The notes beneath the pieces are model-generated. The model was not told where the DNA came from, did not search any database, and worked only from the letters and a program-made list of their open reading frames with translations. A stretch of DNA of 64,000 nt from Sphingomonas sp. HMP9 (GTDB lineage: Bacteria > Pseudomonadota > Alphaproteobacteria > Sphingomonadales > Sphingomonadaceae), in contig NZ_AP022673.1 of the NCBI RefSeq assembly GCF_013374115.1, positions 1,144,501 to 1,208,500 on the forward strand, given 5' to 3'. The position numbers and the translations under genes are program-made. Positions 8,931 through 20,460 of the stretch are shown here, piece after piece. Positions within the stretch are counted from its first letter, which is position 1; each line of letters opens with the position of its first letter.

Positions 8931-10462
8931 CAGTGTGCCTCCCCGTGCGCGGCGTCATGCACGGTGGCGGGCTTCCCCGCAGTTGGGTTCGAATCGCTGG
9001 CGGGCTTGGCGCGGTCGACGCGGGCGACCAGCACGCTGACGTCCTTGCGCATCGGTGCCAGGAAGCTCTCCGGATACACACCCATCCACAGCACGACGGC
9101 CGCGATCGGGGCGAGCAACCAGAATTCGCGTGCCGACAGATCGACCATCTCGCGAACCTCGTCCGACTTGATCTCGCCGAACACCACGCGACGGTACAGA
9201 TACAGCATATACGCAGCACCAAGGATGATGCTGGTCGTGCAGAGCAAAGCGGTCCAGGTCGAGACCTGATACGTGCCCATCAGCGACAGGAACTCGGCGA
9301 CGAAGCCGCTCGTGCCCGGCAGCCCGATCGACGCCATCGTGAAGAACAGGAACAGGATCGCATAGCGCGGCATGTTGATCGCGAGGCCACCATAGCGCGA
9401 GATCTCGCGGGTATGGAGCTGGTCGTAGATCACGCCGACGCACAGGAACAACGCACCCGATACCAGCCCGTGGCTGAGCATCATGATCATCGCGCCCTCG
9501 ATACCCTGCCGGTTGAACGCGAAGAGGCCGATCGTGACGATCGCCATATGCGCGACCGACGAATAGGCGATCAGCTTCTTCATGTCCGACTGCACGAGCG
9601 CGACGAGCGACGTGTAGATCACCGCGACCGCCGACAGGCCAAATATCAGCCAGGTCAGCTGGCCCGACGCTTCGGGAAACATCGGCAGCAGGAAGCGCAG
9701 GAAGCCGTATCCGCCGAGCTTCAGCAGCACGCCCGCCAGGATAACCGACCCTGCGGTCGGCGCCTGGACGTGCGCGTCGGGCAACCAGGTATGAACCGGC
9801 CACATCGGCATCTTGACCGCGAACGACGCGAAGAACGCCAGCCACAGCCAGGTCTGCACATGCGCCGGGAAGTCGTAGTTCATCAGCGCCGGGATGCTCG
9901 TCGTGCCCGCGGTCTTCGCCATGTAGAGCATGGCAATGAACATCAGGACCGAGCCGAGCAGCGTGTACAGGAAGAACTTGTACGACGCGTAGATCCGGTT
10001 CGCGCCACCCCAGATGCCGATGATCAGGTACATTGGGATCAGGCCGGCTTCGAAGAACACGTAGAACAGGAACAGGTCCTGTGCCGCGAACGTGCCGATC
10101 ATCAACACTTCGGTGAACAGGAACGCGGCCATGTACTCGGGGACCCGCGTCGTGATCGAGCGCCAGCTGGCACCGATGCAGATCGGCATCAGGAACACGC
10201 TGAGCATGATCAGCATCAGCGCGAAGCCGTCGATGCCGAGCGACCAGCCGAACGGGCCGAAGATGCCGGGGGCATGCTCGACGAACTGCCACTGCGCGCC
10301 GCCGATATCGTAGTTCATCCACAGCATGATGCCGAGAACGAAGTCGACAAGCGTCGCCGCCAGCGCGAGCATCCGTGCCATGTTCGCCGAAACGAACAGG
10401 CACGCGACCGCTGCGATCATCGGGACCGCGATCAGGACGGAGAGGATAGGAAAGCCGGTCAT
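8930..10462 (-). CDS. nuoM: NADH-quinone oxidoreductase subunit M
   Basis: NuoM is a proton-pumping antiporter-like subunit of complex I. The 510-residue protein begins [19 protein letters not shown] at ATG 10462, overlapping the nuoL TAA (TAATG). Family hallmarks are the FYVFFEAGLIPMYLIIGIWG segment with the conserved TM5 glutamate, FFASFAVKMPMWPVHTWLPD with the TM7 lysine, QAPTAGSVILAG, and DMKKLIAYSSVAHM. The membrane helices and length are those expected. The open frame runs 80 codons further upstream into nuoL, but that extension is not membrane-like and was excluded. Confidence 0.97.
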   Translation of the reverse strand: MTGFPILSVLIAVPMIAAVACLFVSANMARMLALAATLVDFVLGIMLWMNYDIGGAQWQFVEHAPGIFGPFGWSLGIDGFALMLIMLSVFLMPICIGASWRSITTRVPEYMAAFLFTEVLMIGTFAAQDLFLFYVFFEAGLIPMYLIIGIWGGANRIYASYKFFLYTLLGSVLMFIAMLYMAKTAGTTSIPALMNYDFPAHVQTWLWLAFFASFAVKMPMWPVHTWLPDAHVQAPTAGSVILAGVLLKLGGYGFLRFLLPMFPEASGQLTWLIFGLSAVAVIYTSLVALVQSDMKKLIAYSSVAHMAIVTIGLFAFNRQGIEGAMIMMLSHGLVSGALFLCVGVIYDQLHTREISRYGGLAINMPRYAILFLFFTMASIGLPGTSGFVAEFLSLMGTYQVSTWTALLCTTSIILGAAYMLYLYRRVVFGEIKSDEVREMVDLSAREFWLLAPIAAVVLWMGVYPESFLAPMRKDVSVLVARVDRAKPASDSNPTAGKPATVHDAAHGEAH

Positions 10463-12567
10463 TACAGTCCGATCGCCCAGGTTACGGCTGCGGTCAGGCC
10501 GATCAGCATGACGAAAGCATAGGTGTAGAGGTATCCCGTCTGGAAGCGGTTGGCGACGCGCGCGCCGATCTGGACGACCCAGGCCGAGCCGTCGGGCCCG
10601 AACCGGTTGATCGTCTTCTCGTCGCCACGGTGCCACAGGAAGCGGCCGATCGCGAACGCCGGACGGACGAAGATCAGGTCGTACAGCTCGTCGAAATACC
10701 ACTTATGCAGCAGGAAGTCGTAGAGCACGCCGAACTGTTCGACGACCTTGGCCGGGAACGTCGGTGCCTTGATATAGGCGTACCACGCGGTCAGCAGGCC
10801 GAGCAGCATGGTGATCGTCGCCGACAGCTTGATGAGCAACGGCACGCCGTGCATCTCGTGCATGAGATGTTCGCGGAACGCGAGCGCGCCTTTCCAGAAC
10901 TCTTCGCCCGAACTGGGCTCGATGAAGTAGCCGTGGAACACGAAGCCAGCCAGCACCGCACCGATCGACAGAACGATCAGCGGGATCAGCATCGGCAGCG
11001 GGCTCTCGTGGGGGTGATACCCGCCGTCACCCTCGGCAACCGCATGCGCGGCGTCGTGATGATCGTGCGGCGCATGCCCTGCGTCCTCGGCCTTGGCCGG
11101 GTTCGCGTGATGGTCGTCCGCATGATGCGCGTCGTGCGCATGGTCGTCATGGCCGTGAGCATCGTGAAGCGCATGCTGGATATGCTCCGACGCGGCCCAG
11201 CGCGGCTTGCCCCAGAAGGTCAGGAACATCACGCGCCACGAATAGAAGCTGGTCAGCAGCGCGACGAGCACACCGACGAACCACACGCCCGGCTGACCCG
11301 CAGCCCAGCTCGCTTCGATGATCGCATCCTTCGAATGGAAGCCGGCAAAGCCGATCGCGGTGTTGCCGAAGATGCCGGGGATGCCGACGCCGGTGATCGC
11401 GAGCGTACCCGCCATCATGCCCCAGAACGTTACCGGGATCTTCTTACGCAGCCCGCCATAATAGCGCATGTCCTGCTCGTGGTGCATCGCATGGATGACC
11501 GAGCCGGCGCCGAGGAAGAGCAGCGCCTTGAAGAACGCGTGCGTGAACAGGTGGAACATCGCCGCGCCGTATGCGCCCACACCGGCTGCGAAGAACATGT
11601 AGCCGAGCTGCGAACAGGTCGAATACGCGATCACGCGTTTGATGTCGGTCTGGACGAGGCCGCAGGTCGCCGCGAACAGGCAGGTCGCGGCACCGACCGA
11701 GGTGACCACGGTCAGCGCGACCGGGCTCATCTCGAACATCGGCGACAGGCGGCAGACCATGAAGACGCCGGCGGTGACCATCGTCGCCGCGTGGATCAAC
11801 GCCGACACCGGCGTCGGGCCTTCCATCGCGTCCGGCAGCCAGGTGTGCAGGCCGAGCTGCGCCGACTTGCCCATCGCGCCGACGAACAGCAGCAGGCAGA
11901 GCACCGTCATCGTGTCGAAGCGGTAGCCGAGGAAGCCGAGCGTCGCGCCGGCCATGCCGGGTGCGGCCGCGAGGATCTCGGGGATCGAGACCGTGCCGAA
12001 CACCAGGAACGTGCCGAAGATACCAAGCATGAAGCCCAGATCGCCGACGCGGTTGACGACGAACGCCTTGATCGCGGCGGCACTGGCGGACGGCTTGCGG
12101 AACCAGAACCCGATCAGGAGGTAGGATGCCAGACCCACGCCTTCCCAGCCGAAGAACATCTGTACCAGGTTGTTCGCGGTCACGAGCATCAGCATCGCGA
12201 AGGTGAAGAGCGACAGATACGCGAAGAACCGCGGCTGGTCGGGATCCTCGTCCATATAGCCCCAGCTATACAGATGGACGAGCGCCGACACCGAGGTGAC
12301 GACCACGAGCATCACCGCGGTCAGCGCATCGACCCGCAGCGACCACGCGACGTTCATGTCGCCCGAATGGATGAAGTCGAGCAGCGGCGCGACGGTCGCG
12401 GTGCTCGTGCCCGAGAGGAAACCGATGAAGATCGGCCAGGACAACGCGCACGAACCGAACAATGCGGCCGTGGTGACGAGTTTCGCCGGCACGTTGCCGA
12501 TCGCGCGATTGCCGAACCCGGCAATGATCGCGGCCAGTAACGGCAGGAAGACGATAAGCTGGATCAA
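10462..12567 (-). CDS. nuoL: NADH-quinone oxidoreductase subunit L
   Basis: NuoL is the distal proton-pumping subunit of complex I, with the long lateral helix. The 701-residue protein has the family motifs [18 protein letters not shown] (TM5 glutamate), [33 protein letters not shown] and [20 protein letters not shown]. The C-terminal lateral helix region is present ([14 protein letters not shown] onward). Between residues 462 and 521 there is an unusual loop with 18 histidines in 60 positions, reported as a finding. The gene starts 5 bases after nuoK. Length is above the E. coli NuoL (about 613 residues), partly because of this loop. Confidence 0.97.
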   Translation of the reverse strand: MIQLIVFLPLLAAIIAGFGNRAIGNVPAKLVTTAALFGSCALSWPIFIGFLSGTSTATVAPLLDFIHSGDMNVAWSLRVDALTAVMLVVVTSVSALVHLYSWGYMDEDPDQPRFFAYLSLFTFAMLMLVTANNLVQMFFGWEGVGLASYLLIGFWFRKPSASAAAIKAFVVNRVGDLGFMLGIFGTFLVFGTVSIPEILAAAPGMAGATLGFLGYRFDTMTVLCLLLFVGAMGKSAQLGLHTWLPDAMEGPTPVSALIHAATMVTAGVFMVCRLSPMFEMSPVALTVVTSVGAATCLFAATCGLVQTDIKRVIAYSTCSQLGYMFFAAGVGAYGAAMFHLFTHAFFKALLFLGAGSVIHAMHHEQDMRYYGGLRKKIPVTFWGMMAGTLAITGVGIPGIFGNTAIGFAGFHSKDAIIEASWAAGQPGVWFVGVLVALLTSFYSWRVMFLTFWGKPRWAASEHIQHALHDAHGHDDHAHDAHHADDHHANPAKAEDAGHAPHDHHDAAHAVAEGDGGYHPHESPLPMLIPLIVLSIGAVLAGFVFHGYFIEPSSGEEFWKGALAFREHLMHEMHGVPLLIKLSATITMLLGLLTAWYAYIKAPTFPAKVVEQFGVLYDFLLHKWYFDELYDLIFVRPAFAIGRFLWHRGDEKTINRFGPDGSAWVVQIGARVANRFQTGYLYTYAFVMLIGLTAAVTWAIGL

Positions 12568-12572
12568 CCGTA

Positions 12573-12881
12573 TTACCCCTTCATCCGGTTGACGTCGTCG
12601 ACCGCGATGGTGCCGCGACCGCGGAAATAGATGACGAGAATGGCGAGGCCGATCGCGGCTTCACCCGCGGCGACCGTCAGCACGAACATCGCGAACACCT
12701 GTCCGACCAGATCGTGGAGGAACGCCGAGAACGCGACGAGATTGATGTTCACCGCCAGCAGGATCAGCTCGATCGCCATCAGGATGACGATGAGGTTCTT
12801 GCGGTTCAGGAAGATGCCGAGCACCCCCATCGTGAACAGGATCGCCGCGACGACCAGATAATGGACGAGACCGATCGTCAC
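12573..12881 (-). CDS. nuoK: NADH-quinone oxidoreductase subunit K
   Basis: NuoK is a small membrane subunit of complex I with three transmembrane helices that helps carry protons between the quinone site and the pumps. The 102-residue protein matches the family length and has the conserved glutamates in [18 protein letters not shown] and in the third helix ([15 protein letters not shown]). It is 5 bases upstream of nuoL. The 124 bases separating it from nuoJ contain a palindromic repeat. Confidence 0.97.
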   Translation of the reverse strand: MTIGLVHYLVVAAILFTMGVLGIFLNRKNLIVILMAIELILLAVNINLVAFSAFLHDLVGQVFAMFVLTVAAGEAAIGLAILVIYFRGRGTIAVDDVNRMKG

Positions 12882-12897
12882 AGTTCGACTCCTACTT

Positions 12898-12995
12898 CGT
12901 CATGCCGGGCTTGTTCCGGCATCCACCGGTCCGCAAGCTCAGCAGCCGATGGATCAAGCGCAACAGTGGCCCCCGGAACAAGTCCGGGGTGACGG
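12898..12995. repeat. Palindromic intergenic repeat in the nuoJ-nuoK gap
   Basis: The sequence runs from CGTCATGCCGGGCTTGTTCC to CCCCGGAACAAGTCCGGGGT followed by GACGG. The outer arms are mutually complementary (CGTC/GACG and CCGGGCTTGTTCCGG-type segments), so it can fold as a nested hairpin about 98 bases long. It has the look of the dispersed repeats found in sphingomonad intergenic regions. In an mRNA running through nuoJ and nuoK it would form a stable stem. Confidence 0.7.
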
Positions 12996-13005
12996 AGGGA
13001 AGCGA

Positions 13006-13617
13006 TCATATCTCGACGCCCCCGCCAACGGTTGGCTGGGCGTTGCGCGTGGCATCCTGCGGACGCCGCGCGTTCTGGCGGCTGATGTTCTGCGCCTTGA
13101 CGCCGCCACGCTGACGGTGAGTCAGCACGATCGCACCGATCATCGCAACGAGCAGAACAAGCCCTGCCCCCTCGAACACGAACAGATAGCGCGTGTAGAG
13201 CAGGTTCCCGATCGCCTGGATGTTGGGCACGGCGTCGTCAATCGGCGCCGCACGACGTGCCAGCTGGATTGGCCCGGTGCTCCAGGCCCCGATCGCGATC
13301 ATGACCTCGGCGGCCAGCGCCACGGCGAGCGCGAGACCGATCCCGAAATAGCGGGCAACGCCGGCGCGCATCTCGGTGAAATCGATGTCGAGCATCATGA
13401 CGACGAACAGGAACAGCACCGCGACCGCACCGACATACACGATGACGAGCAGCATCGCGATGAACTCGGCACCGACCAGGATCATCAGGCCCGCCGCGTT
13501 GAAGAACGCGAGGATCAGCCACATCACCGAATGGACCGGGTTGCGCGACGCGATCGTCAGCGCACCGCTGAGGACCACAACGAACGCGAAGAGGTAAAAG
13601 GCTAGGGCCTGGATCAC
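13006..13617 (-). CDS. nuoJ: NADH-quinone oxidoreductase subunit J
   Basis: NuoJ is a membrane subunit of complex I with five transmembrane helices. The 203-residue product begins with a GTG at 13617 (VIQALAFYLFAFVVVLSGAL); the upstream extension of the frame is not membrane-like. The conserved TM3 segment MLLVIVYVGAVAVLFLFVVM, with its pi-bulge glycine, is intact, as is SRNPVHSVMWLILAFFNAAG. The C-terminus (after LTHRQRGG) is hydrophilic, asparagine- and arginine-rich. Gaps on both sides (119 bases to nuoI, 124 to nuoK) contain repeats, unlike the tightly packed rest of the operon. Confidence 0.95.
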   Translation of the reverse strand: MIQALAFYLFAFVVVLSGALTIASRNPVHSVMWLILAFFNAAGLMILVGAEFIAMLLVIVYVGAVAVLFLFVVMMLDIDFTEMRAGVARYFGIGLALAVALAAEVMIAIGAWSTGPIQLARRAAPIDDAVPNIQAIGNLLYTRYLFVFEGAGLVLLVAMIGAIVLTHRQRGGVKAQNISRQNARRPQDATRNAQPTVGGGVEI

Positions 13618-13626
13618 AGCATCACC

Positions 13627-13708
13627 GTCACCGCAGCGAAAGCTGGGGTCTTTGCGTTGGTGGGCGCGCCCGCGTGGCACGAGATCCCAGCCTGGGCTGG
13701 GACGACGG
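13627..13708. repeat. Palindromic repeat in the nuoI-nuoJ gap
   Basis: The segment begins CGTCACCGCAGCGAAAGCTG and ends ATCCCAGCCTGGGCTGGGAC followed by GACGG. The ends are complementary (CGTC..GACG), and the 3' half contains the hairpin CCCAGCCTGGGCTGGG. It resembles the other intergenic repeats of the window in size and in its CGTC/GACG borders, but belongs to a different sequence family. Confidence 0.6.
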
Positions 13709-13736
13709 AGGTAATCTGTATCATCGTCCGGCGCGC

Positions 13737-14222
13737 TTAACGGTACGGCGCATCGGCGGCAAGGTTCGCCGCGATCGCGCTTTCCCAACGGTCGCCATTA
13801 TCGAGCAATTTCGACTTGTCGTAGATCAGCTCTTCGCGCGTCTCGGTCGAAAATTCATAGTTCGGCCCCTCGACGATCGCATCGACCGGGCACGCCTCGG
13901 CGCACAGGCCGCAGAAGATGCACTTGGTCATGTCGATGTCGTAGCGCGTCGTCCGGCGCGAACCGTCGTCGCGTGGCTCGGCCTCGATCGTGATCGCCTG
14001 GGCGGGGCAAACCGCCTCGCACAGCTTGCACGCGATGCACCGCTCTTCGCCATTGGGATAGCGACGCAGCGCATGCTCGCCCCGGAACCGCGGCGACACC
14101 GGGTTGCGCTCGTACGGATAGTTGATCGTCGCTTTCTCCTTGAAGAAATAGCGAAGCGTCAACGCGTGCGCCTTCACGAATTCCCACAGGGTAAACGACT
14201 TGATGATCTGAGCGACGCTCAT
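13737..14222 (-). CDS. nuoI: NADH-quinone oxidoreductase subunit I
   Basis: NuoI is the peripheral-arm subunit carrying the two [4Fe-4S] clusters N6a and N6b that pass electrons towards N2. The 161-residue protein has both ferredoxin motifs: [12 protein letters not shown] and [12 protein letters not shown]. The N-terminal amphipathic helix ([20 protein letters not shown]) and the [18 protein letters not shown] segment are typical. Start ATG 14222 overlaps the nuoH stop as ATGA; the frame extends upstream inside nuoH but this is not conserved sequence. Length matches alphaproteobacterial and mitochondrial homologues. Confidence 0.97.
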   Translation of the reverse strand: MSVAQIIKSFTLWEFVKAHALTLRYFFKEKATINYPYERNPVSPRFRGEHALRRYPNGEERCIACKLCEAVCPAQAITIEAEPRDDGSRRTTRYDIDMTKCIFCGLCAEACPVDAIVEGPNYEFSTETREELIYDKSKLLDNGDRWESAIAANLAADAPYR

Positions 14223-15265
14223 GAACCCACTCCAACACGCATCAGCATCAACACGCCCGACACGAGGAAAACCCAGAACAGCGAGACGGGCAGGAAAATC
14301 TTCCAGCCGAGCCGCATCAGCTGATCGTAGCGATAGCGCGGCACGGTCGCCTTCACCCAGCTGAATAGGAAGAAGAAGAACAGGATCTTGGCGAACAGCC
14401 AGATGATCCCCGGCACGTAATAGAGCGGCGCCCAGTCGACCGGGGGCAGCCAGCCGCCCCAGAACAACGTCGCGTTGAGCGCGCACATCAGCAGCACGTT
14501 GGCGTATTCGCCGAGCCAGAACAGCGCGAACGACATCGACGAATATTCGGTCTGATACCCGGCGACGAGCTCGCTCTCCGCCTCGGTCAGATCGAACGGT
14601 GCGCGCTGCGTTTCGGCCAGTGACGAGATGAAGAACATCACCGCCATCGGGAACATCAGCGGATTCAGGATATACCCGTTAAAGAACCAGACGTGCGACT
14701 TCTGCGCCATCACGATCGCCGAAAGGTTGAAGCTGCCAGTCCACAGCACGACCGAGATCAGGATGAAGCCGATCGCGACTTCATACGACACCATCTGCGC
14801 GGCGGCACGAAGCGCCGAGTAGAACGGATATTTCGAGTTCGACGCCCAGCCCGACAGGATGATCCCGTATACGCCAAGCGACGACGCCGCGAGCACGTAG
14901 AGCAGCCCGACATTGATGTCCGCGAGGACGACGCCGACGCCAAACGGCACCACCGCCCACACGATCAGCGCGACCGTGAAGGTGATGATCGGTGCCAGCA
15001 GGAACAGGGTACGGTTGGCGGCTGCAGGAACGATCGTCTCCTGCAGGAACACCTTCAGACCGTCGGCAAAGCTCTGCAGCAGGCCGAACGGACCGACGAC
15101 ATTGGGGCCGCGACGCAGCGCCATCGCCGCCCAGATCTTACGATCGGCATAGATGATCATCGCGACCGCCAGCATCAGCGGCAGGGCGATCACGAGGATG
15201 TCGATGATCGTCGCGACGAAATACGCCCAGTTATAGCCGAGCGAGGATTCGAACCAGGAGATCAT
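14219..15265 (-). CDS. nuoH: NADH-quinone oxidoreductase subunit H
   Basis: NuoH is the membrane subunit that, with NuoB and NuoD, forms the quinone chamber of complex I. The 348-residue protein has about eight transmembrane helices. It shows [20 protein letters not shown], the [15 protein letters not shown] segment, and [20 protein letters not shown] followed by VAGYQTEYS, the conserved acidic loop. The start overlaps the nuoG stop in ATGA, and its own stop overlaps nuoI in the same way. No anomalies seen. Confidence 0.98.
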   Translation of the reverse strand: MISWFESSLGYNWAYFVATIIDILVIALPLMLAVAMIIYADRKIWAAMALRRGPNVVGPFGLLQSFADGLKVFLQETIVPAAANRTLFLLAPIITFTVALIVWAVVPFGVGVVLADINVGLLYVLAASSLGVYGIILSGWASNSKYPFYSALRAAAQMVSYEVAIGFILISVVLWTGSFNLSAIVMAQKSHVWFFNGYILNPLMFPMAVMFFISSLAETQRAPFDLTEAESELVAGYQTEYSSMSFALFWLGEYANVLLMCALNATLFWGGWLPPVDWAPLYYVPGIIWLFAKILFFFFLFSWVKATVPRYRYDQLMRLGWKIFLPVSLFWVFLVSGVLMLMRVGVGS

Positions 15266-17255
15266 TCGGCCGCCTCCGCAAAGTCTTCCCCGTGGAGAAG
15301 TTCAGCCGAGCAGCGCTGCATCGTCGGCGATGCGCGGCAGATCGCGTTGGTCAGGTAGAAGTCCTTGATCGGATAGCCGGCGAGAACGCCCTGCCCTTCA
15401 CCGTCGAGCGACGGCACGGACCAGTCGAACGTCGCCAGCGCCTGATGACGCAGCGCAGGAACGGCCGTGTACATCTCTTCACGAAGCCCCTCGAAACTGT
15501 CGAACGGCAGCGTGTGGCCGAGCGTGTCGGACAGCGCGCGGAAGATCGACCAGTCGTCGCGCGCATCGCCGGGGGCGAACACCGCACGCTCGCCGCGCTG
15601 AACGCGACCTTCGAGATTGACCCACGTCCCCGACTTCTCGGCATAGGTGACACCCGGCAGGATGACGTCGGCAGCCGCGGCACCCTTGTCGCCGTGATGC
15701 CCCACGAACACCTTGAAGCCCGCGAACTGACTGAAATCCACCTCGTCCGCGCCGAGGAAGAAGCCGAGCTTCGCCCCCATCACGTCGGCGATCCCGCCCG
15801 TCTGTGCATAGCCGAGCATCAGCCCGCCCATCCGCGAGGCCGCCATGTGAACGACATTGAAGCCGTTCCAATCCGCCTTCACGAGACCCAGCGTGTCGAC
15901 GAGCTTCAGTGCAGCCGCATGGCCACCCTTCAGCGCGCCGCCACCGACGATCACCATCGGGCGCTCCGCTTTCGCGAAAGCCTCAGTCACCGCCTCGGGC
16001 AGCTTACCGAGCAGCGCCAAATCGTCGCCGAGCCACTCGGCCTTGTACGTCAGGTCCGTCTCCGGCCCGATCGCGAAGACCTTCGCGCCCCTCTTGATCG
16101 CCTTGCGCACCCGCGTGTTCACCAGCGGCGCTTCCCAGCGCAGGTTGGTGCCCACCAGCAGGATCGCGTCGGCACGTTCGGTGCCGGCGATCGTCGTGTT
16201 GAAATTCACCGCGGCGATGCTCGACGTGTCATAGGCCATGCCGGTCTGGCGGCCTTCGAGCATCGTCGAGCCCATCTTCGCGAGCAGCGCCTTCGCGGCA
16301 TACATCGTCTCGCAATCGACGAGATCGCCGGCAACCGCAGCGACGCTGGCGCCAGCGTCCACCGCCTTGATCGCCGCAAAAGCCTCATCCCACGTCGCGG
16401 GGACGAGCTTGCCGTTCACGCGGACATAGGGCTTGTCGAGACGACGGCGCACGAGACCGTCGATCGCGTGGCGCGTCTTGTCGGTCGCCCACTCCTCGTT
16501 CACGTCCTCGTTGATCCGCGGCACGCAACGCAGCACCTGGCGACCACGGCTGTCGAGCCGGATGTTGGTGCCGACCGCGTCCATCACGTCGATCGTCAGA
16601 GTCTTGCGCAACTCCCAAGGCCGAGCCTCGAACGCGTACGGCTTCGACGTCAGCGCACCCACCGGGCACAGATCGACGACGTTGCCGCTCAGCTCGCTCT
16701 TGACCGCATTTTCGAGATACGAGGTGATCTGCATGTCCTCGCCGCGGAAGATCGCACCGATCTCCTCGACGCCGGACACTTCCTCGGCGAACCGGATGCA
16801 GCGCGTGCACTGGATGCAGCGGGTCATCACCGTCTTCACGATCGGACCCATATATTTCTCGGTGACCGCGCGCTTGTTCTCGTCATAGCGCGAATGGCCG
16901 CGGCCATAGGCGACCGACTGGTCCTGAAGATCGCACTCGCCGCCCTGATCGCAGATCGGGCAATCGAGCGGATGGTTGATCAGCAGGAACTCCATGATGC
17001 CCTCGCGGGCATTCTTGACCATCGGCGAGTTGGTGAAGATCTCCTGCTTGTCCGCCGCCGGCAGTGCGCACGACGCCTGCGGCTTGGGCGGACCAGGCTT
17101 CACCTCGACCAGGCACATCCGGCAATTGCCGGCGATGCTCAGGCGCTCATGATAACAGAAACGCGGGATCTCCTTGCCGGCAAGCTCGCACGCCTGCAGC
17201 ACGGTGGCACCCTGCGGCACCTCGATCTCTACGCCATCGACTTTGACTAAGGGCA

Positions 17256-17256
<1 letters not shown>
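15262..17256 (-). CDS. nuoG: NADH-quinone oxidoreductase subunit G
   Basis: NuoG carries iron-sulfur clusters N1b, N4 and N5 in the peripheral arm. The 664-residue protein has an N-terminal 2Fe-2S domain ([15 protein letters not shown], with a further Cys in QASCALP), the His/Cys N5 motif [18 protein letters not shown], and the N4 motif [17 protein letters not shown] molybdopterin-oxidoreductase-like domain follows, without evident cofactor function. Its size is like mitochondrial 75-kDa and other alphaproteobacterial forms and shorter than E. coli NuoG (about 908 residues). Start ATG overlaps the nuoF TAA. Confidence 0.97.
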
Positions 17257-18556
<1,300 letters not shown>

Positions 18557-18557
<1 letters not shown>

Positions 18558-19225
18558 CAGGCCCACTCCCCCCGGTAATCGTGGTTCGCGTCGACCATCG
18601 CCTTCAGCGAAGTCGGGCCGCCTTCGGGGCAGCTCGCACGCCGACCGAATTGCGGACCCGGTGTCGGGTGCCCGCCATTGGCCAGCGCCTCGAGGATCTC
18701 GGTCGTCTTGTCGTAATCGAGATCTTCGAAATTATCATCGTTGATCTGAACCATCGGCGCATTCGCGCACGTGCCGAGGCACTCGACCTCAGTCAGCGTG
18801 AACATGCCGTCCGGCGTCGTACCGCCCTTGACCAGACCGCGGTTCTTGCACGCCGCCAGAACGTCGTCCGACCCGCGCAGCATGCACGGCGTCGTGCCGC
18901 AGACCTGCACATGGAAGCGACCGACCGGCGCCAGATTGAACATCGTGTAGAAGGTCACGACCTCGTACACGCGCATATACGGCACACCGATCGCCCGCGC
19001 GACGAACTCGATCACCGGCACCGGCAACCAGCCCTGCGTCTGCGTTTCCGCACCGACCTGGCGCTGGGCGAGGTCAAGGAACGGGATCGACGCCGACTGT
19101 TCGCGACCCTTCGGGTAGCGACCGAGGATTTCGTTCGCCTTCACCTGGTTTTCGTCCGTCCACGCGAACGAGCCCCAGCGTGCGCGGGTCTCGGCCTCGT
19201 CGGGAATTTTCGGAGCTTCAGCCAT
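18557..19225 (-). CDS. nuoE: NADH-quinone oxidoreductase subunit E
   Basis: NuoE carries the [2Fe-2S] cluster N1a next to NuoF. The 222-residue protein has the thioredoxin-like fold with the four cluster cysteines in CGTTPC and CLGTCANAP, and the upstream [20 protein letters not shown] segment. The C-terminus extends about 35 residues past the fold ([13 protein letters not shown] onward), as in other alphaproteobacterial NuoE. Start overlaps the nuoD stop in TAATG. Confidence 0.97.
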
Positions 19226-20460
19226 TAGCGGTCACACTCACCAAAAACGATATCCATCGCGCCGAGGATCGCGGTCGTATCCGCCAGCATGTGGCCCTTC
19301 GCCATGAAGTCGAATGCCTGCAGATGTGAGAACGCGGTCGGCCGGATCTTGCAGCGATACGGCTTGTTGCTGCCGTCAGCGACCAGATACACGCCGAACT
19401 CGCCCTTGGGGCTCTCGGTCGCGACATAGACATCGCCGGCGGGCACATGGAAGCCCTCGGTGTAAAGCTTGAAGTGATGGATCAGCGCTTCCATCGACTG
19501 CTTCATCTCGGCACGCTTGGGCGGCACGACCTTGCGATCGAGCGACGCGATCGGCCCTTCCGGCATCTCGCGCAGGCACTGCTTCATGATCCGCGCGGAC
19601 TGACGCACTTCCTCGACGCGCACCATGAACCGGTCATAGCAATCGCCGCGCGTGCCGACCGGCACCTCGAAGTCCATCTTGGCGTACACATCGTAGGGCT
19701 GCGACTTGCGCAGATCCCAGGCGATGCCTGAACCACGGATCATCGGGCCGGAGAAGCCCCATTTGATCGCGTCGTCACGGCTCACGACCGCGATGTCGAC
19801 GTTGCGCTGCTTGAAGATGCGGTTGTCCGCGACCAGCGAGATCGCGTCCTCGAACAGCCGCGGCAGGCGCGTGTCGAGCCAGTCGCCGATATCGGCGAGC
19901 AGCTTGAGCGGCGCATCCTGGTGCACGCCACCGGGACGGAAATAGTTGGAATGCATGCGCGCGCCAGATACGCGCTCGAAGAAGTTCATGCAGTCTTCGC
20001 GGATCTCGAACAGCCACAGGTTGGGCGTCATCGCGCCGACGTCCATGACGTGGCTGCCGAGGTTCAACATGTGGTTCGAGATGCGCGTCAGCTCGGCGAA
20101 GAACACCCGCAAATACTGCGCGCGCTCCGGCACTTCGAGGTCGAGTAGCTTCTCGACCGCCAAGACCCAGCTATGCTCCATACACAGCGGCGAGCAGTAA
20201 TCGAGGCGATCGAAATACGGCAGCGCCTGCGTGTACGTCTTGTACTCGATCAGCTTCTCGGTGCCGCGGTGAAGCAGCCCGACATGCGGATCGACCCGCT
20301 CGACGATCTCGCCATCGAGCTCCATGACAAGGCGCAACACACCGTGCGCCGCGGGATGCTGCGGACCGAAATTGATCGTGTAGTTCTGGATCGTGACGTC
20401 GCCGGTCGTCGGATCGGCAGCGTCGGCTTCACCGAGAAGCTCTTCGACATACAGACTCAC
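19225..20460 (-). CDS. nuoD: NADH-quinone oxidoreductase subunit D
   Basis: NuoD (49-kDa subunit) forms most of the quinone-binding pocket facing cluster N2 and descends from the large subunit of NiFe hydrogenases. The 411-residue protein has [37 protein letters not shown] with the tyrosine loop after it, [13 protein letters not shown], and the C-terminal [14 protein letters not shown] typical of the family. GTG start at 20460 overlaps the nuoC stop (GTGA). nuoC and nuoD are separate genes here, not fused as in E. coli. Confidence 0.98.
   Translation of the reverse strand: MSLYVEELLGEADAADPTTGDVTIQNYTINFGPQHPAAHGVLRLVMELDGEIVERVDPHVGLLHRGTEKLIEYKTYTQALPYFDRLDYCSPLCMEHSWVLAVEKLLDLEVPERAQYLRVFFAELTRISNHMLNLGSHVMDVGAMTPNLWLFEIREDCMNFFERVSGARMHSNYFRPGGVHQDAPLKLLADIGDWLDTRLPRLFEDAISLVADNRIFKQRNVDIAVVSRDDAIKWGFSGPMIRGSGIAWDLRKSQPYDVYAKMDFEVPVGTRGDCYDRFMVRVEEVRQSARIMKQCLREMPEGPIASLDRKVVPPKRAEMKQSMEALIHHFKLYTEGFHVPAGDVYVATESPKGEFGVYLVADGSNKPYRCKIRPTAFSHLQAFDFMAKGHMLADTTAILGAMDIVFGECDR

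Noticed and set aside
10463..10702. 80-codon N-terminal extension of nuoM
   Set aside because: It lies inside the nuoL coding end, is Arg/Pro-rich, and the TAATG junction gives a normal NuoM start.
10630..12540. Open frame of 636 codons on the plus strand opposite nuoL
   Set aside because: It is a shadow of the high third-position GC of nuoL. Its product is Arg/His/Asp-rich low complexity without domains, while nuoL is unambiguous.
15292..17250. Open frame of 652 codons opposite nuoG
   Set aside because: Antisense shadow with arginine-rich composition; nuoG carries all expected cluster motifs on the other strand.
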